From: a virus
DNA length: 64,000 nt
IMG/VR virus record: IMGVR_UViG_3300047678_000239
Span: 33,159-97,158 of that record
Strand: one strand, 5' to 3'
Positions within the stretch are counted from its first letter, which is position 1. The number at the start of each line of letters is the position of its first letter. The notes below the pieces were generated by a model that was not told where the DNA came from, searched no databases, and worked only from the letters and a program-made list of their open reading frames with translations. Below, piece after piece: positions 35,919 to 44,534 of this stretch. The position numbers and the translations under genes are program-made.

Positions 35919-36845
35919 TTAACCGTTGGAGTTGATGTAACCTTTAGATAAATACTCTTCTAAAATACTCTTCTGAGCATCTTTCATTCGATTGATAACT
36001 TTGGTGATGTGTTGGGTTTGACAATCCGCAATTTCACGAATGTATAGATACAATGCCTTCTTGTTGAATACATCGATTCTGTCTGCATTTCTGAAAATTT
36101 CAATGACTGCATTGGCTATTTCCAAGTCTCTATCTTTGTTAAAATAAGTTCCAACATTTTTATCCCAATACTCAACCATCAGTTTGATGAACTCTCGTGT
36201 TTCATTTTCCTTTCTTTCATGTTCTGGCTCTACAACAAACTCTCCAATCTCTCCAGGTTGCTCGCTGATAGTGGTGTGCTTCTTAAATCTTCTATAGTTG
36301 TTATTATTCTCAAGAATAAACCAGTGCTTAGCTACAATTGAAAAATAGCTGAAAGCCTTTCCCTTATCTTTTTCATACTTCTCAATATTTGCTACCATGT
36401 GGGACACAGCTTCTTGTTGAACTTTATCCGGACTTACTTCATTATAACTGAATTTGAAGGTGTTGAAAATGTTTTCAGCAATCTTCTCAAAAGCAAATCG
36501 TATTTTTTCATTGTAAATCTTATTCTTTTCCAAGCTGTCATGGGTCAAATTATATTTGACGATAGCATCCTCAGTATCTTTTGTAAAATACATGATGGCA
36601 CCAGTTCCTCTCTTTGCTCGCGGCGCCTTAACTGCCGGGCGTGTTTCTACCAACTCATTGACGACAATGGCTTCGTCTGGAATTGAGTCAACTATTTCCA
36701 AAGATATTTCTTTTATTATTTCCTTTGGAGCTATTTTTTTCGGAGCTTTCTTTTCTATCTTCTTTACTACCTTTTTGTTTTTCGGCTTCTTAGCGGTTAT
36801 TGTCTTCTTCTTCGTTTTCTTTGAAATCTTTTTGGTCCTTGGCAT
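35919..36845 (-). CDS. Late-transcription sigma factor, gp55-like
   Basis: A 308-residue protein. In T4, gp55 replaces the host sigma factor and recognises TATAAATA late promoters. The core ENIFNTFKFSYNEVSPDKVQ, QEAVSHMVANIEKYEKDKGK and AFSYFSIVAKHWFILENN is a sigma-2-like helix set, as in gp55. An unusual Lys-rich tail of about 45 residues (TKKISKKTKKKTITAKK) precedes it and could contact DNA. Two small genes upstream overlap stop to start in one operon. It is the natural reader of the inverted late-type boxes in this window. Confidence 0.75.
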   Translation of the reverse strand: MPRTKKISKKTKKKTITAKKPKNKKVVKKIEKKAPKKIAPKEIIKEISLEIVDSIPDEAIVVNELVETRPAVKAPRAKRGTGAIMYFTKDTEDAIVKYNLTHDSLEKNKIYNEKIRFAFEKIAENIFNTFKFSYNEVSPDKVQQEAVSHMVANIEKYEKDKGKAFSYFSIVAKHWFILENNNNYRRFKKHTTISEQPGEIGEFVVEPEHERKENETREFIKLMVEYWDKNVGTYFNKDRDLEIANAVIEIFRNADRIDVFNKKALYLYIREIADCQTQHITKVINRMKDAQKSILEEYLSKGYINSNG

Positions 36846-36846
36846 T

Positions 36847-37098
36847 TTATTTTATTCTCTTGTTGAACTCATCAACTATTTTAAGCAAATCTTCAAACAC
36901 AAACCCAACATCATCATCTTTTTCAAAGAGATTTTTTTCATCAACCTCTTTCAAACGAACATAGACCTTTTCCACTTCACTTCGGAAAAAATCAACCCAC
37001 TCTTCATAAACCTCAAGTTTGTTTAAGAGGTTAAATATGATGTAAGTCGCTACACCAAGTAAGACGGACAATACGCCTATGATAATATACTCAATCAT
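36847..37098 (-). CDS. Small membrane-anchored protein
   Basis: An 83-residue protein with an N-terminal transmembrane helix (IIIGVLSVLLGVATYIIF) and a charged coiled tail (VEKVYVRLKEVDEKN). Its ATG overlaps the TAA of the preceding gene (TAATG) and it ends one base before the sigma-factor start. No function is recognised; the inner membrane is the likely location. Confidence 0.65.
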   Translation of the reverse strand: MIEYIIIGVLSVLLGVATYIIFNLLNKLEVYEEWVDFFRSEVEKVYVRLKEVDEKNLFEKDDDVGFVFEDLLKIVDEFNKRIK

Positions 37099-37289
37099 TA
37101 ATAGCCCTCTTCGTTTTCAGTTTCTTCGTCTTCCCTATCTCTTGGAGAAACATAATCAATTTTCTCCTCAATATCTAACTGCTCATTAATCATCTCGACT
37201 ACCTCACAAACATCCGTCCAATCTTTATGCTTAATGGCGTATCTTAAAATTTCTTTTATCTCAAGTATGAATTCTTCGTTTGGGGTCAT
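37098..37289 (-). CDS. Small acidic protein between deformylase and membrane protein
   Basis: A 63-residue helical, very acidic protein starting at the ATG inside the deformylase stop (ATGA overlap). It ends in an acidic tail (DREDEETENEEGY). A GTG 12 bases upstream is an alternative start. The function is unknown. Confidence 0.65.
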   Translation of the reverse strand: MTPNEEFILEIKEILRYAIKHKDWTDVCEVVEMINEQLDIEEKIDYVSPRDREDEETENEEGY

Positions 37290-37906
37290 AGGATTGTCCA
37301 CCCTTCTTTCTCAACAAATTCCAAAGCGTGTTTATACTTCAAATATTTTGTATCGGTTCCTTTGCTAATCATGACTTTATCATTTCGTCCATGTTTAACT
37401 TCAGCCTTCTTTGGTGGAAGAATAACTCTGATTCCATTGTCAATCATAAGTCTGCCGTATAGATGGTCTATCTCATGTTGAACACAAACTGCCTTGAGAA
37501 GTCCTTCATCTGTAGAAACGGAGTCTCTCGTAACAGGAATCACATCAGCACCAAATGGAATTGGATTTGCGTGATTAAGAGTCGAAACTACAATTTTAGA
37601 TGAGCGAATTGTTGAAGTAGTTTTTCCTGGAATACTCAAACAGCCTTCCAAGTAAATTACTTTTTCAGGACTTCTTTCTGTAATTTGTGGATTGATTAGA
37701 ATGAGAGGTTCTTCATCTTTCTTGATTTTAATAATTGATACACTTTTTGAAATTCCGATTTGATTGGCCGATAGACCAATTCCGAACTTTATTTCATTAA
37801 GGGCTTCAATGAGCTGAGCTGCAATTGCCATACCTTCTTCAACGGTTGTGACCGGAGTTGTTGGGCGGTGCAAATAGTCTTTATTGGTAACGATTTTGTA
37901 TTTCAT
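37286..37906 (-). CDS. def: Peptide deformylase
   Basis: A 206-residue Fe/Zn metalloprotease that removes the formyl group from nascent proteins. All three family motifs are visible: GIGLSANQIG (motif 1, Ser where Ala is usual), EGCLSIPG (motif 2, with the metal Cys), and QHEIDHLYG (motif 3, HExDH). Phage deformylases are common in marine T4-like phages and act on phage and photosystem proteins during infection. A promoter with TTGACA and TATATA boxes lies upstream, so it can be expressed separately from the gene to its right. Confidence 0.9.
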   Translation of the reverse strand: MKYKIVTNKDYLHRPTTPVTTVEEGMAIAAQLIEALNEIKFGIGLSANQIGISKSVSIIKIKKDEEPLILINPQITERSPEKVIYLEGCLSIPGKTTSTIRSSKIVVSTLNHANPIPFGADVIPVTRDSVSTDEGLLKAVCVQHEIDHLYGRLMIDNGIRVILPPKKAEVKHGRNDKVMISKGTDTKYLKYKHALEFVEKEGWTIL

Positions 37907-37934
37907 CCTTTGAACAGTTATTTAACTGTAGACA

Positions 37935-37962
37935 TATATACAAGTTAGAAAAGTTTTGTCAA
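37935..37962 (-). promoter_or_regulatory. Sigma70-like promoter of the deformylase operon
   Basis: On the minus strand TTGACA (37962-37957), a 16-base spacer and TATATA (37940-37935), 28 bases upstream of the ATG. Host-sigma-type, hence probably early or middle. Confidence 0.55.
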
Positions 37963-37975
37963 TGTAAAAAAACGA

Positions 37976-38113
37976 TTATCTCGTTGGTGAGTGGTATATT
38001 TCGTGGTCACGGAGGCCATGATTATCTTGTGTAAGTTGGACCTGCGATGCGTCACTTTGTCCAATTGGACTTTCTACAACAACCTTTTCCTCAACCAAAC
38101 CAACCTCAGTTAC
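37976..38113 (-). other. Minus-1 frame extension of the 304-residue membrane protein (45 codons)
   Basis: After the normal stop at 38110-38112, the -1 frame stays open for 45 codons (VTEVGLVEEKVVVESPIGQ...) and ends at TAA 37976, just before the deformylase promoter. The last codons before the stop are AAA AAA AAG, containing the heptamer A AAA AAG within ten consecutive A residues, the strongest known bacterial -1 slippery site. Transcript slippage on the A10 run would give the same product. This is seen in sequence; use in vivo is inferred. Confidence 0.5.
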
Positions 38114-39024
38114 TTTTTTTTTTCTTCACTCGATTCCGTTGAAGGATTCATAGCTTTTTCCTCTAAAGCGGAGAGTTCTTCCCAAGTGGTATTGGATAAT
38201 TTGGACTTTGATTTTTCGTCTTCTTTGAGTTTAGCTATAGCAACATTGTAAGCCAGAATCAAACTGATTGCCAGTGGGTCGAACACCAATATGATTGCTA
38301 ATATGAACCATTTGACCGTAGATGTTAAATCCAGTCCGAGAGCGTCTGCTACAAACTTAAATGTTATAACATCTTTTGATTTTATAGTTTCTAACTTGGC
38401 GTCTGAAATCTTCTTATCAAACTCAATTGAATCCGATAAAATTTTAGAATATCTCGTTTTTTCGTTGTTTATTTCAACATCCGTTTGACGAATCAATTGA
38501 TTGTTCTGCTCTTGTATTTGTCTCAATTGTGTTGGATTTCTCAACAAAGCCTCGTTATTCAAAGCATCGGAGTTTCTCTTTTCCTGCTCTCTACGATTGG
38601 CCATCAAATCGTCAATACGTTGTTTGGATACAAACACCTGGGACTGTATTTGAGATTTTTGTTCCCCCATTACAGAAATTTGTTGTTGAGAAATTTCATA
38701 TTTCAATGAAGAGCTTTGATAAGCTGAACTCAGCCATCCAAAAATGCCGAGAGATGTTATTCCCATCAAAACAAGAATTGCAATAGCTAAATAAACCTTC
38801 AAAAAGCTCTTAGCGGTATTCCAATAACGATATAAAAATGTGGTGGCTGTTAACTTTCCCAATTCAAGAGACGATGCCATCAAAATAGCAGAAAACGTTG
38901 CGCCGGAGAACAACATGCCTATACCCATCACAGAAAAGAAGGCTGCGATACCAGCCACGAATAGAGCGGAGAAGCCCAATATCAGTGAGAACAAATTTTC
39001 ATTTTTTATACCAAATATTTCCAT
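38110..39024 (-). CDS. Phage membrane protein with central coiled coil
   Basis: About 304 residues from ATG 39022-39024 (MEIFGIKNENLFSLILG); a longer start 36 bases upstream would overlap a late-type box. It has three or four N-terminal transmembrane helices (residues 8-95), a long helical coil (ISQQQISVMGEQKSQIQ, DLMANRREQEKR), and another membrane helix near residue 245 (WFILAIILVFDPLAISLIL). The product is an integral membrane protein of unknown role, perhaps a DUF4407-like phage protein. Its C-terminus sits on a slippery A-run (see the extension entry). Confidence 0.7.
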   Translation of the reverse strand: MEIFGIKNENLFSLILGFSALFVAGIAAFFSVMGIGMLFSGATFSAILMASSLELGKLTATTFLYRYWNTAKSFLKVYLAIAILVLMGITSLGIFGWLSSAYQSSSLKYEISQQQISVMGEQKSQIQSQVFVSKQRIDDLMANRREQEKRNSDALNNEALLRNPTQLRQIQEQNNQLIRQTDVEINNEKTRYSKILSDSIEFDKKISDAKLETIKSKDVITFKFVADALGLDLTSTVKWFILAIILVFDPLAISLILAYNVAIAKLKEDEKSKSKLSNTTWEELSALEEKAMNPSTESSEEKKK

Positions 39025-39039
39025 AGAGTAAGTGTAACT

Positions 39040-39050
39040 GATAAATATAT
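39040..39050 (-). promoter_or_regulatory. Late-type box TATATTTATC
   Basis: Reads GATATATTTATCAG on the coding strand, about 15 bases upstream of the ATG at 39024. Confidence 0.45.
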
Positions 39051-39065
39051 CATCAATCACTAATT

Positions 39066-39931
39066 TTATATATATTTGTGAGTTATTGGGTCTCGTTTAC
39101 GTCCTATTTGCCAAGAAGACATCTTGCAGCGTGTTTCTTCTGTTATGTTTTTCTTTGCTATAGACATTTTCGTCCGTGTTTCTTTAGACATTTTCTTTCC
39201 TCTCAAAGAATTTCCTATCTTCCTACGACATTCTTCAGTCAAAGACTTTCCAGTTTGAGCAATTGACATTCTTTTTTTGGTTTGTTCTGAAAATTTTCTG
39301 CCTGTATTGGCCAGGGATATTTTCCAATTGTATTTTGCTGTGAATCTAACGGCTCTGAGGATTCTCAAAGGGTCTTCACCAAAAATAACGTCGGGGTCTA
39401 AAGGAGTTCTGATAATTCCAGCCTTAATGTCTTCTTTACCCATTCCGGTTAAATCTAAAGTTTCTCCGGTTGTCAGGTCGTGGAGAAGACTGTTGGCGGT
39501 AAAATCTCTGCGCTTAACATCATCTTCGAGCTCGCCACCAGAAACCTCAGGCTTTCTACTTCCTGGTGTGTATTTTTCTTTTCTAGGAGCGACGGCTTCA
39601 ATGTCAATTTCACTCAAATCGTGACCTTTGTAATTGACTCCCTTTAAAGTAAATTTAGCAGTTCCGTATGTTGGATAAATTACAGGATTCGAACCTTCTT
39701 TGTAATTTCCAATTTCCTTCGCAGCCTATGTTGCAAAATTGATACCGGCATTTACGTCACCTTTGACAACCACATCCAAATCCTTTGGGTCAGCCCCAAG
39801 TTGCATGTCGCGGGTGCGCCGCCGGCCAGATAAACCTTTCCCTTGAAAGGACCTTTCTTGACTAAATCGGACAGAAATTCAAGAGCCACCTTATCACGTA
39901 AGGCTTCTTGAAGTATGCTTTTAAGTTTCAT
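39066..39931 (-). pseudogene. Broken CCA-adding enzyme/poly(A) polymerase head fused to NUMOD3 remnant
   Basis: From ATG 39929-39931 (MKLKSILQEALRDKV) the sequence encodes a class II tRNA nucleotidyltransferase/poly(A) polymerase head: YLAGG, then after a one-base shift near 39811 RDMQLGADPKDLDVVVKG, an in-frame TAG at 39726-39728, DDVKRRDFTANSLLHDL and FGEDPLRILRAVRF. The final 70 residues are different: KFSEQTKKRMSIAQTGKSL, KMSKETRTKMSIAK and ITEETRCKMSSWQIGRKRD are NUMOD3 helices of a homing endonuclease. So an enzyme gene was interrupted by a homing element and then decayed. The TTG to TAG change and the frameshift make it non-functional as sequenced. Confidence 0.65.
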
Positions 39932-39934
39932 TGG

Positions 39935-39945
39935 TAATAAATATT
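39935..39945 (-). promoter_or_regulatory. Late-type box AATATTTATTA
   Basis: Reads CAATATTTATTACCAATG, ending 3 bases before the start codon of the broken CCA enzyme. Confidence 0.4.
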
Positions 39946-39956
39946 GAATCCTGTCT

Positions 39957-39985
39957 AAAAAACAACCCCCAACTTTCGTTGAGGG
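39957..39985 (-). terminator. Rho-independent terminator
   Basis: Stem CCCTCAAC/GTTGGGGG with a GAAA tetraloop on the minus strand, followed by TTGTTTTTT. It closes the operon that includes the HD hydrolase and a possible structured RNA. Confidence 0.75.
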
Positions 39986-40096
39986 TCATTTAGGGGTGAT
40001 GGACCGTTAGTTCAGTCACCCTCCACCAGTATCATTTTATAAGGTCGATACAACCTCGGGACGAGCCGACCAACTTCCTTTTCTAAGGGAAGTAAT
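39986..40096 (-). ncRNA. Candidate structured RNA ending at the terminator
   Basis: A gap of about 110 bases downstream of the 52-residue gene holds a chain of inverted repeats on the minus strand: ACTTCC/GGAAGT, GGTCG...CGACC enclosing CTCG/CGAG, GTATC/GATAC and GGGTGA/TCACCC, then the rho-independent terminator at 39957-39985. No open reading frame fills it and it does not fold as a tRNA. It could be a 3'-derived small RNA or a long structured 3' UTR. Confidence 0.35.
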
Positions 40097-40255
40097 TTAT
40101 CGAAGCCATAAAGCCAATGCAGCAAATATTACTGTGGCTATGGTTCCATACAGTCGAACTGCAAATTTTCCTGGATTGGTCATTGTCGTCGGCGACCACA
40201 CTGCTAGTGCGGTTAATCCGGCCAATCCCCAAAAAAATGTAGAAGCTAATGTCAT
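40097..40255 (-). CDS. Small membrane protein
   Basis: 52 residues from ATG 40253-40255 (MTLASTFFWGLAGLTALAVW), beginning right after the TAA of the HD-domain gene. Two hydrophobic helices are visible (TFFWGLAGLTALAVW and LYGTIATVIFAALALWL). Small inner-membrane phage proteins of this kind are common; the role is unknown. Confidence 0.55.
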   Translation of the reverse strand: MTLASTFFWGLAGLTALAVWSPTTMTNPGKFAVRLYGTIATVIFAALALWLR

Positions 40256-40256
40256 G

Positions 40257-40931
40257 TTATTGTTGTTTTTTCCACTGGTCGTATTCAGAGTGACATGCGA
40301 GGAAATCACCCGAATGAATGATGTATGGAAGATTTGTTCTCAGCTGTTGGTCAGGGTTGTATCCTTTGAGATAAAATGCATTCCCCTCATTGTAAAGACC
40401 ATCGGACAATTTGATTGCCAATGTTTCTTTCCAAGTCAACACGATTTGATGACGCTGAAGAACATACAAAGCGTTATCGGTGACTTCCCAAAATTGACAC
40501 TTTGGATTATGCTTGAACATTTCACCACGCTTGTCACGGGCCCAAGCTTCTGTTTGAGGAACGTAATATTCTCCATTTTCATTACCAAGTTTTCCGAGGT
40601 CATGGTGCAATGCTGCAAAAATACGCTCTTCTTCGGTGAAATCAACCGTTCCACCCATTGCTTCGTAAACCTTTTGACAACCCTTGGATGCTTTTTCAAC
40701 ATTTGCAATATGTTGCAGGTATCCGCCAATGTGAGCCAAATGGAAATGAACCTTACCAGCCGCTGGAGCGGTTGCGAGTCTGATTCCATATTTGTCTTCC
40801 GAATATAGGTCAAGCAACTTCGCTAGCCTATCTCCTTCAAATGTTTCTTTTAGAAACCCAATGAAGGTTTCGTAGTTCTCGCCAATTTCTTGTTCTGTAA
40901 GTTCAGAACCTTGGTGTAGTTTCATCGACAT
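40257..40931 (-). CDS. HD-domain metal-dependent phosphohydrolase
   Basis: A 224-residue protein with a clear HD superfamily signature: FHLAHIGGYLQHI supplies the first His and AALHHDLGKLGNE the HD pair, followed by RHQIVLTWKETLAIKLSDGL with the distal His and Asp. HD enzymes hydrolyse nucleotides or cyclic nucleotides; homologues occur in T4-like marine phages. The substrate is unknown. The gene upstream is separated by 36 bases with a TTGACT/TATGTA-like element. Confidence 0.75.
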   Translation of the reverse strand: MSMKLHQGSELTEQEIGENYETFIGFLKETFEGDRLAKLLDLYSEDKYGIRLATAPAAGKVHFHLAHIGGYLQHIANVEKASKGCQKVYEAMGGTVDFTEEERIFAALHHDLGKLGNENGEYYVPQTEAWARDKRGEMFKHNPKCQFWEVTDNALYVLQRHQIVLTWKETLAIKLSDGLYNEGNAFYLKGYNPDQQLRTNLPYIIHSGDFLACHSEYDQWKKQQ

Positions 40932-40967
40932 AAGATAAGACTACATAAGCGATTTTGAAAGTCAACT

Positions 40968-42053
40968 TTATAATAAGACAGATACGCAATCAAGAGCACT
41001 TTTTATAACGTTGTGCATATCGTAGTATTTATATTCGGCAAGACGACCACCAAATATAACATTTTTATGAAGCTCTGCCTCTTTCTTATATTTCGATAAT
41101 ATCTCCATATTCTGTGCATCATTAACAGGATAATATGGTTCCGTTTTTCCGGCTACATATTCAATTGGAGTTTCCCAACTCACCCAAGTTGTATCTGTTT
41201 GAGCCTTTTCAAAATGTTTATGTTCTATGACTCTTGTATGTGAAACGTGTTTGTCAGTGTAATTTATTACTGCTACTCCCTGATAATTTGGAACTTCAAT
41301 ATGCTTGTGCTCCAACTTGACAGTTTTGTATTCGAGGTTTCCATATTTGTAATTGAAAAACTTATCGATTGGTCCAGTGTAGATAATCTTGTCATGTTCT
41401 GGCAGTTCCACATTGAAAAAATCGGTATTAGTTCTCACTTCAATTCCGTCGAGAAGTTTTTCAAATATTTTGGTATATCCCCCAATTGGAATTCCTTGAT
41501 ATTTGTCGTTGAAATAATTGTTATCGAACGTGTATCTTACAACCAACCTCTTTACGATTTCCTTCGGTAATTCAGTCGCTGGTTTTCTCCATTGTTTTTC
41601 CGTATAACCTTTGATAAGTCGGTAATATATGTCAGAGCCGACCATTTTGATTGCTTGTTCTTCAAGATTTTTTGGGTCTTCTATATGGAAAGATTGATTG
41701 GCGATGATAGCTTTCGCCTGCTCCTCTGTCTGGCATCCCCAAAGTTGATTGAATGTCCACATGTTAAATGGTAAAGAATAAATCTTATCACCAAACGATG
41801 CTAAGGGAGTATAGATGAAGTTATTAAACGAAGTATATTGGTTAATCCACGACCACACTTCCTCATTGGACGTATGGAATATGTGAGGTCCATACATGTG
41901 CAAGTTTATACCATTCCTCTCTTCCGTATAGCAGTTTCCAGCTATGTGTGGACGAGATTCTAAGACCAAGACCTTTTTGCCAGCCTTGTGAAGTTCGTGA
42001 GCACAGATGGAACCAAAAAAGCCGGCTCCTACAATAATATAATCATATTTCAT
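40968..42053 (-). CDS. glf: UDP-galactopyranose mutase
   Basis: A 361-residue flavoenzyme that interconverts UDP-galactopyranose and UDP-galactofuranose. The N-terminal FAD motif YIIVGAGFFGSICAHELH, LESRPHIAGNCYTEE and MYGPHIFHTSNEEVW are diagnostic, as is the NDAQNMEI type C-terminal region near Tyr-Tyr-Pro. The length is typical of bacterial Glf. It overlaps the next glycosyltransferase by 4 bases (ATGA), making one glycan operon. It would supply Galf for a glycan made by the neighbouring transferases. Confidence 0.9.
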   Translation of the reverse strand: MKYDYIIVGAGFFGSICAHELHKAGKKVLVLESRPHIAGNCYTEERNGINLHMYGPHIFHTSNEEVWSWINQYTSFNNFIYTPLASFGDKIYSLPFNMWTFNQLWGCQTEEQAKAIIANQSFHIEDPKNLEEQAIKMVGSDIYYRLIKGYTEKQWRKPATELPKEIVKRLVVRYTFDNNYFNDKYQGIPIGGYTKIFEKLLDGIEVRTNTDFFNVELPEHDKIIYTGPIDKFFNYKYGNLEYKTVKLEHKHIEVPNYQGVAVINYTDKHVSHTRVIEHKHFEKAQTDTTWVSWETPIEYVAGKTEPYYPVNDAQNMEILSKYKKEAELHKNVIFGGRLAEYKYYDMHNVIKSALDCVSVLL

Positions 42054-43222
42054 TCAAACTGCTGTAGAAGATTTTCCCACATTCCCCCAATCTTGGGAAC
42101 ATTAAAACTGTCTATAACATACCTTGAAGCTTCATTTGATTTGGAATCTCTGAGAACCGTATCCTTTTCCAGCTCAACAATTTTCTTAACCAGTGGCTCC
42201 GATGTATTGAATCTTCCATCTTTTGTTAGTGGGGTGTTCTGTATGTCATTAATATCGGTTCCTTCCGGAAATTCACACCAATGACAATATTTCTCATAAT
42301 ACTCAGGAAGAGCGGCTATTGGATAAGTAACAACGTTTGTTTTCAATGCCAACGCTTCAGCTACAACACATGAAAATGTATCTTTATGAACATCGTTGTA
42401 TGGGGTGTAAAGCGGGTAGATGAAATATTCCGCTTCAGCTATATGTTTAAAAAGAGTTTGTTTATCAACTCCCATGTGCATGACAAAATATGGGTCTTTG
42501 TGGTCATGAATTGTCATGAGATAATCAAATGCATGAAACTCTGGATTGTCCCATTTCAAATCTCTTACCGTTTGGATTGCTACATTCCCACCTCTTGCCC
42601 AAGAAGCATGAAATACAACTTTATGTTTCTTTTTTGGAATTTGTTGAGAAAGAATATTTTCAATTTCATCAGTTAGTATTGGATTTGGAATCATCGTTTT
42701 GAATCCTTTTCCACCAACACCTTCAAAAATAGAATTCATGACTCCGAGGTTATTCTTCCTCTCCCATTCTGAAATGTTTACAAACGCAAGTTTCAGATTT
42801 TTTTCATTAACAAACTTTACTATTTCTCCAGAACCATATATCCATTGCATATGGCACCAATAAATCAAACCCTTAGTTACCGTTATTGGTAATTGAGAAT
42901 ACGCACTGAACCAAAGACTATTAACAAGAATGTCGAAGTTTCTATTTTCAATTCCATCAAAGTTAAAATTGGTGTAAGCCACTCCTCTTACTTTCTGTCC
43001 AGGAACAAACACTCGGCCCATACTTTCGTATTTGGCAAGTAGAGGCGGTTCCAGTGGGTCAACGGTTATAACAACATCGTGGCCCTTAGAAGCTAAATGC
43101 TCAGCAATCAATATTGTGCTTGTATCTGTTCCTGACGCTCCGGCTCCGCCGGTTCTAATGGTGTCTCCGTTTAGAAAATTACTGCGTCTGCTGTTTCCTA
43201 ATACGGTAAATGCAATTCTCAT
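42050..43222 (-). CDS. Glycosyltransferase, GT4-like (GT-B fold)
   Basis: A 390-residue enzyme. The N-terminal acceptor domain (RIAFTVLGNSRRSNFLNGD, SGTDTSTILIAEHLASKGHD) and the C-terminal donor domain with VFHASWARGGN and the E-x7-E-like motif DTFSCVVAEALALKTNVVTY match GT4-type transferases. The sugar and acceptor are not predictable from sequence. It overlaps glf and the downstream transferase by 4 bases each. Confidence 0.8.
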   Translation of the reverse strand: MRIAFTVLGNSRRSNFLNGDTIRTGGAGASGTDTSTILIAEHLASKGHDVVITVDPLEPPLLAKYESMGRVFVPGQKVRGVAYTNFNFDGIENRNFDILVNSLWFSAYSQLPITVTKGLIYWCHMQWIYGSGEIVKFVNEKNLKLAFVNISEWERKNNLGVMNSIFEGVGGKGFKTMIPNPILTDEIENILSQQIPKKKHKVVFHASWARGGNVAIQTVRDLKWDNPEFHAFDYLMTIHDHKDPYFVMHMGVDKQTLFKHIAEAEYFIYPLYTPYNDVHKDTFSCVVAEALALKTNVVTYPIAALPEYYEKYCHWCEFPEGTDINDIQNTPLTKDGRFNTSEPLVKKIVELEKDTVLRDSKSNEASRYVIDSFNVPKIGGMWENLLQQFE

Positions 43223-44472
43223 AGTTTCTTTTCGTAGCGTTTAGACCAACCATTTTTAGTGCTGTATCCATACATGACAATTTTTGAAGGAGGCGTATCC
43301 GCTATAACATCTACCTCAACGGAATTTCTCGCATAGTTAAATATTTCTGGATGAGTCGATGGCTTGAAGTCTTCTCTAAATAAATTGGTTTCAAATTTAT
43401 CAACCACTCCAAAGGTTATGAATTCATAATCTCCAGTATCTTGTGATTTAAAAAATTCAACGTCCCAGTCAATTTTCATCTTTAATTTTTCTTTCTTGAA
43501 CTGTTCCTCCCAATCAATAGGATTTGGTGGTTCTCTAACCAACATAGTATAATCTTGAATTAAACATTTCTTGAAATCAAATCCACCAAAAACCTCATAA
43601 TCATGAACAGTTCTTTCTGTTCCCAATCCATAAGCTCCTAAATCAATTCCATAATCATCTTGTCCGAATAATTGGCGAGTTTTTTGTCTAGCAAAAATAT
43701 CTCTTTCGCCACTTGTCTTTTTGGTTTCACTCTTAATTCCGTGGTCTTCCCAATGTTTAGGACGATATTTTCTGGTGTATTCGTGCCACATTAACATTCG
43801 GTATGGACTGAAGAAATCATAACCCTTTGTATAAGCACGAATGCTCATTGTTGTTTCTTCTGTGTATCCTCCAAAATAAATGTCTGGGTCATATGGAACT
43901 TCATTGATAAAATTTCCTTCTACAAAATAGAAATGACCGCTGATTGTTCTAGCACGAATAACGTGTTTTCTTGTCTTAAAATCGGTAATATAAGCTGGTT
44001 TACTCATTAACAATTTGTCCGAGCTAAATTCGTATTGGGACATTAGTGTTGGCGTTTGCCCAGCTTTTTCCACCGGTTCTTTTGTATCAAACGGCGTGCA
44101 GTAAGTGGTTATCACTGGCTTCTTGGCCACCAACAATGCTTGTTGATAATCTTCCATCAACATAACATCCCAATTTTTAACAAATCGATGGTGGCTATCC
44201 AATTGCAATGTGTATTTTTCACCACGATATAATTTGTTGGTAACATTTCTCGCCCAACCCAAGCCTTGGCTTTGAGTATAGCTGTATTCTTCTACTCTAA
44301 CTCTTGGGTCGTTCGCAAATTCTTCAAGAGATTCAGTTTCATCTCTCTGCCAGCAAATTCCAAAAGTAAATCTTTCAGGATATTTCGCTTTGTCTAATAA
44401 ATCTCTAATCGTTGGAACGAGTTCTGGGTCTCGATACGATGCAATTTGAACAAATATTTTATCGTCAGTCAT
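43219..44472 (-). CDS. Skp1/mucin-type polypeptide GlcNAc-transferase homologue (GT60-like, GlcNAc family)
   Basis: A 417-residue GT-A enzyme. IFVQIASYRDPELVPTIRDL, FGICWQRDE, GLGWARNVTNKLYRGEKY and LQLDSHHRFVKNWDVML match the GlcNAc glycosyltransferase family that includes Dictyostelium Skp1 alpha-GlcNAc transferase and the trypanosome polypeptide alpha-GlcNAc transferase, including the DSH metal-binding motif. Those enzymes modify hydroxyproline or Thr in protein. It heads the glycan operon and lies beside fibre genes with Thr-Pro linkers, which are candidate acceptors. The acceptor is inferred. Confidence 0.8.
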   Translation of the reverse strand: MTDDKIFVQIASYRDPELVPTIRDLLDKAKYPERFTFGICWQRDETESLEEFANDPRVRVEEYSYTQSQGLGWARNVTNKLYRGEKYTLQLDSHHRFVKNWDVMLMEDYQQALLVAKKPVITTYCTPFDTKEPVEKAGQTPTLMSQYEFSSDKLLMSKPAYITDFKTRKHVIRARTISGHFYFVEGNFINEVPYDPDIYFGGYTEETTMSIRAYTKGYDFFSPYRMLMWHEYTRKYRPKHWEDHGIKSETKKTSGERDIFARQKTRQLFGQDDYGIDLGAYGLGTERTVHDYEVFGGFDFKKCLIQDYTMLVREPPNPIDWEEQFKKEKLKMKIDWDVEFFKSQDTGDYEFITFGVVDKFETNLFREDFKPSTHPEIFNYARNSVEVDVIADTPPSKIVMYGYSTKNGWSKRYEKKL

Positions 44473-44512
44473 AGTCTTTCCGTATATATAACGAAAAAAC
44501 GAATAATCCTAC

Positions 44513-44523
44513 AATATAAATAT
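44513..44523 (-). promoter_or_regulatory. Late-type box CATATTTATAT
   Basis: Reads AACATATTTATATTG on the coding strand, about 42 bases upstream of the GlcNAc-transferase start and just beyond the stop of the 558-residue fibre gene. Confidence 0.4.
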
Positions 44524-44534
44524 GTTAAAATAAC

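Noticed and set aside
37991-38251. Plus-strand frame opposite the end of the membrane protein.
   Set aside because: The minus strand has a continuous coding signal including the -1 extension; the plus frame has no neighbours and poor composition.
39986-40096. A tRNA in the structured region.
   Set aside because: No acceptor/T-arm arrangement or anticodon loop can be drawn; the stems are in the wrong order.
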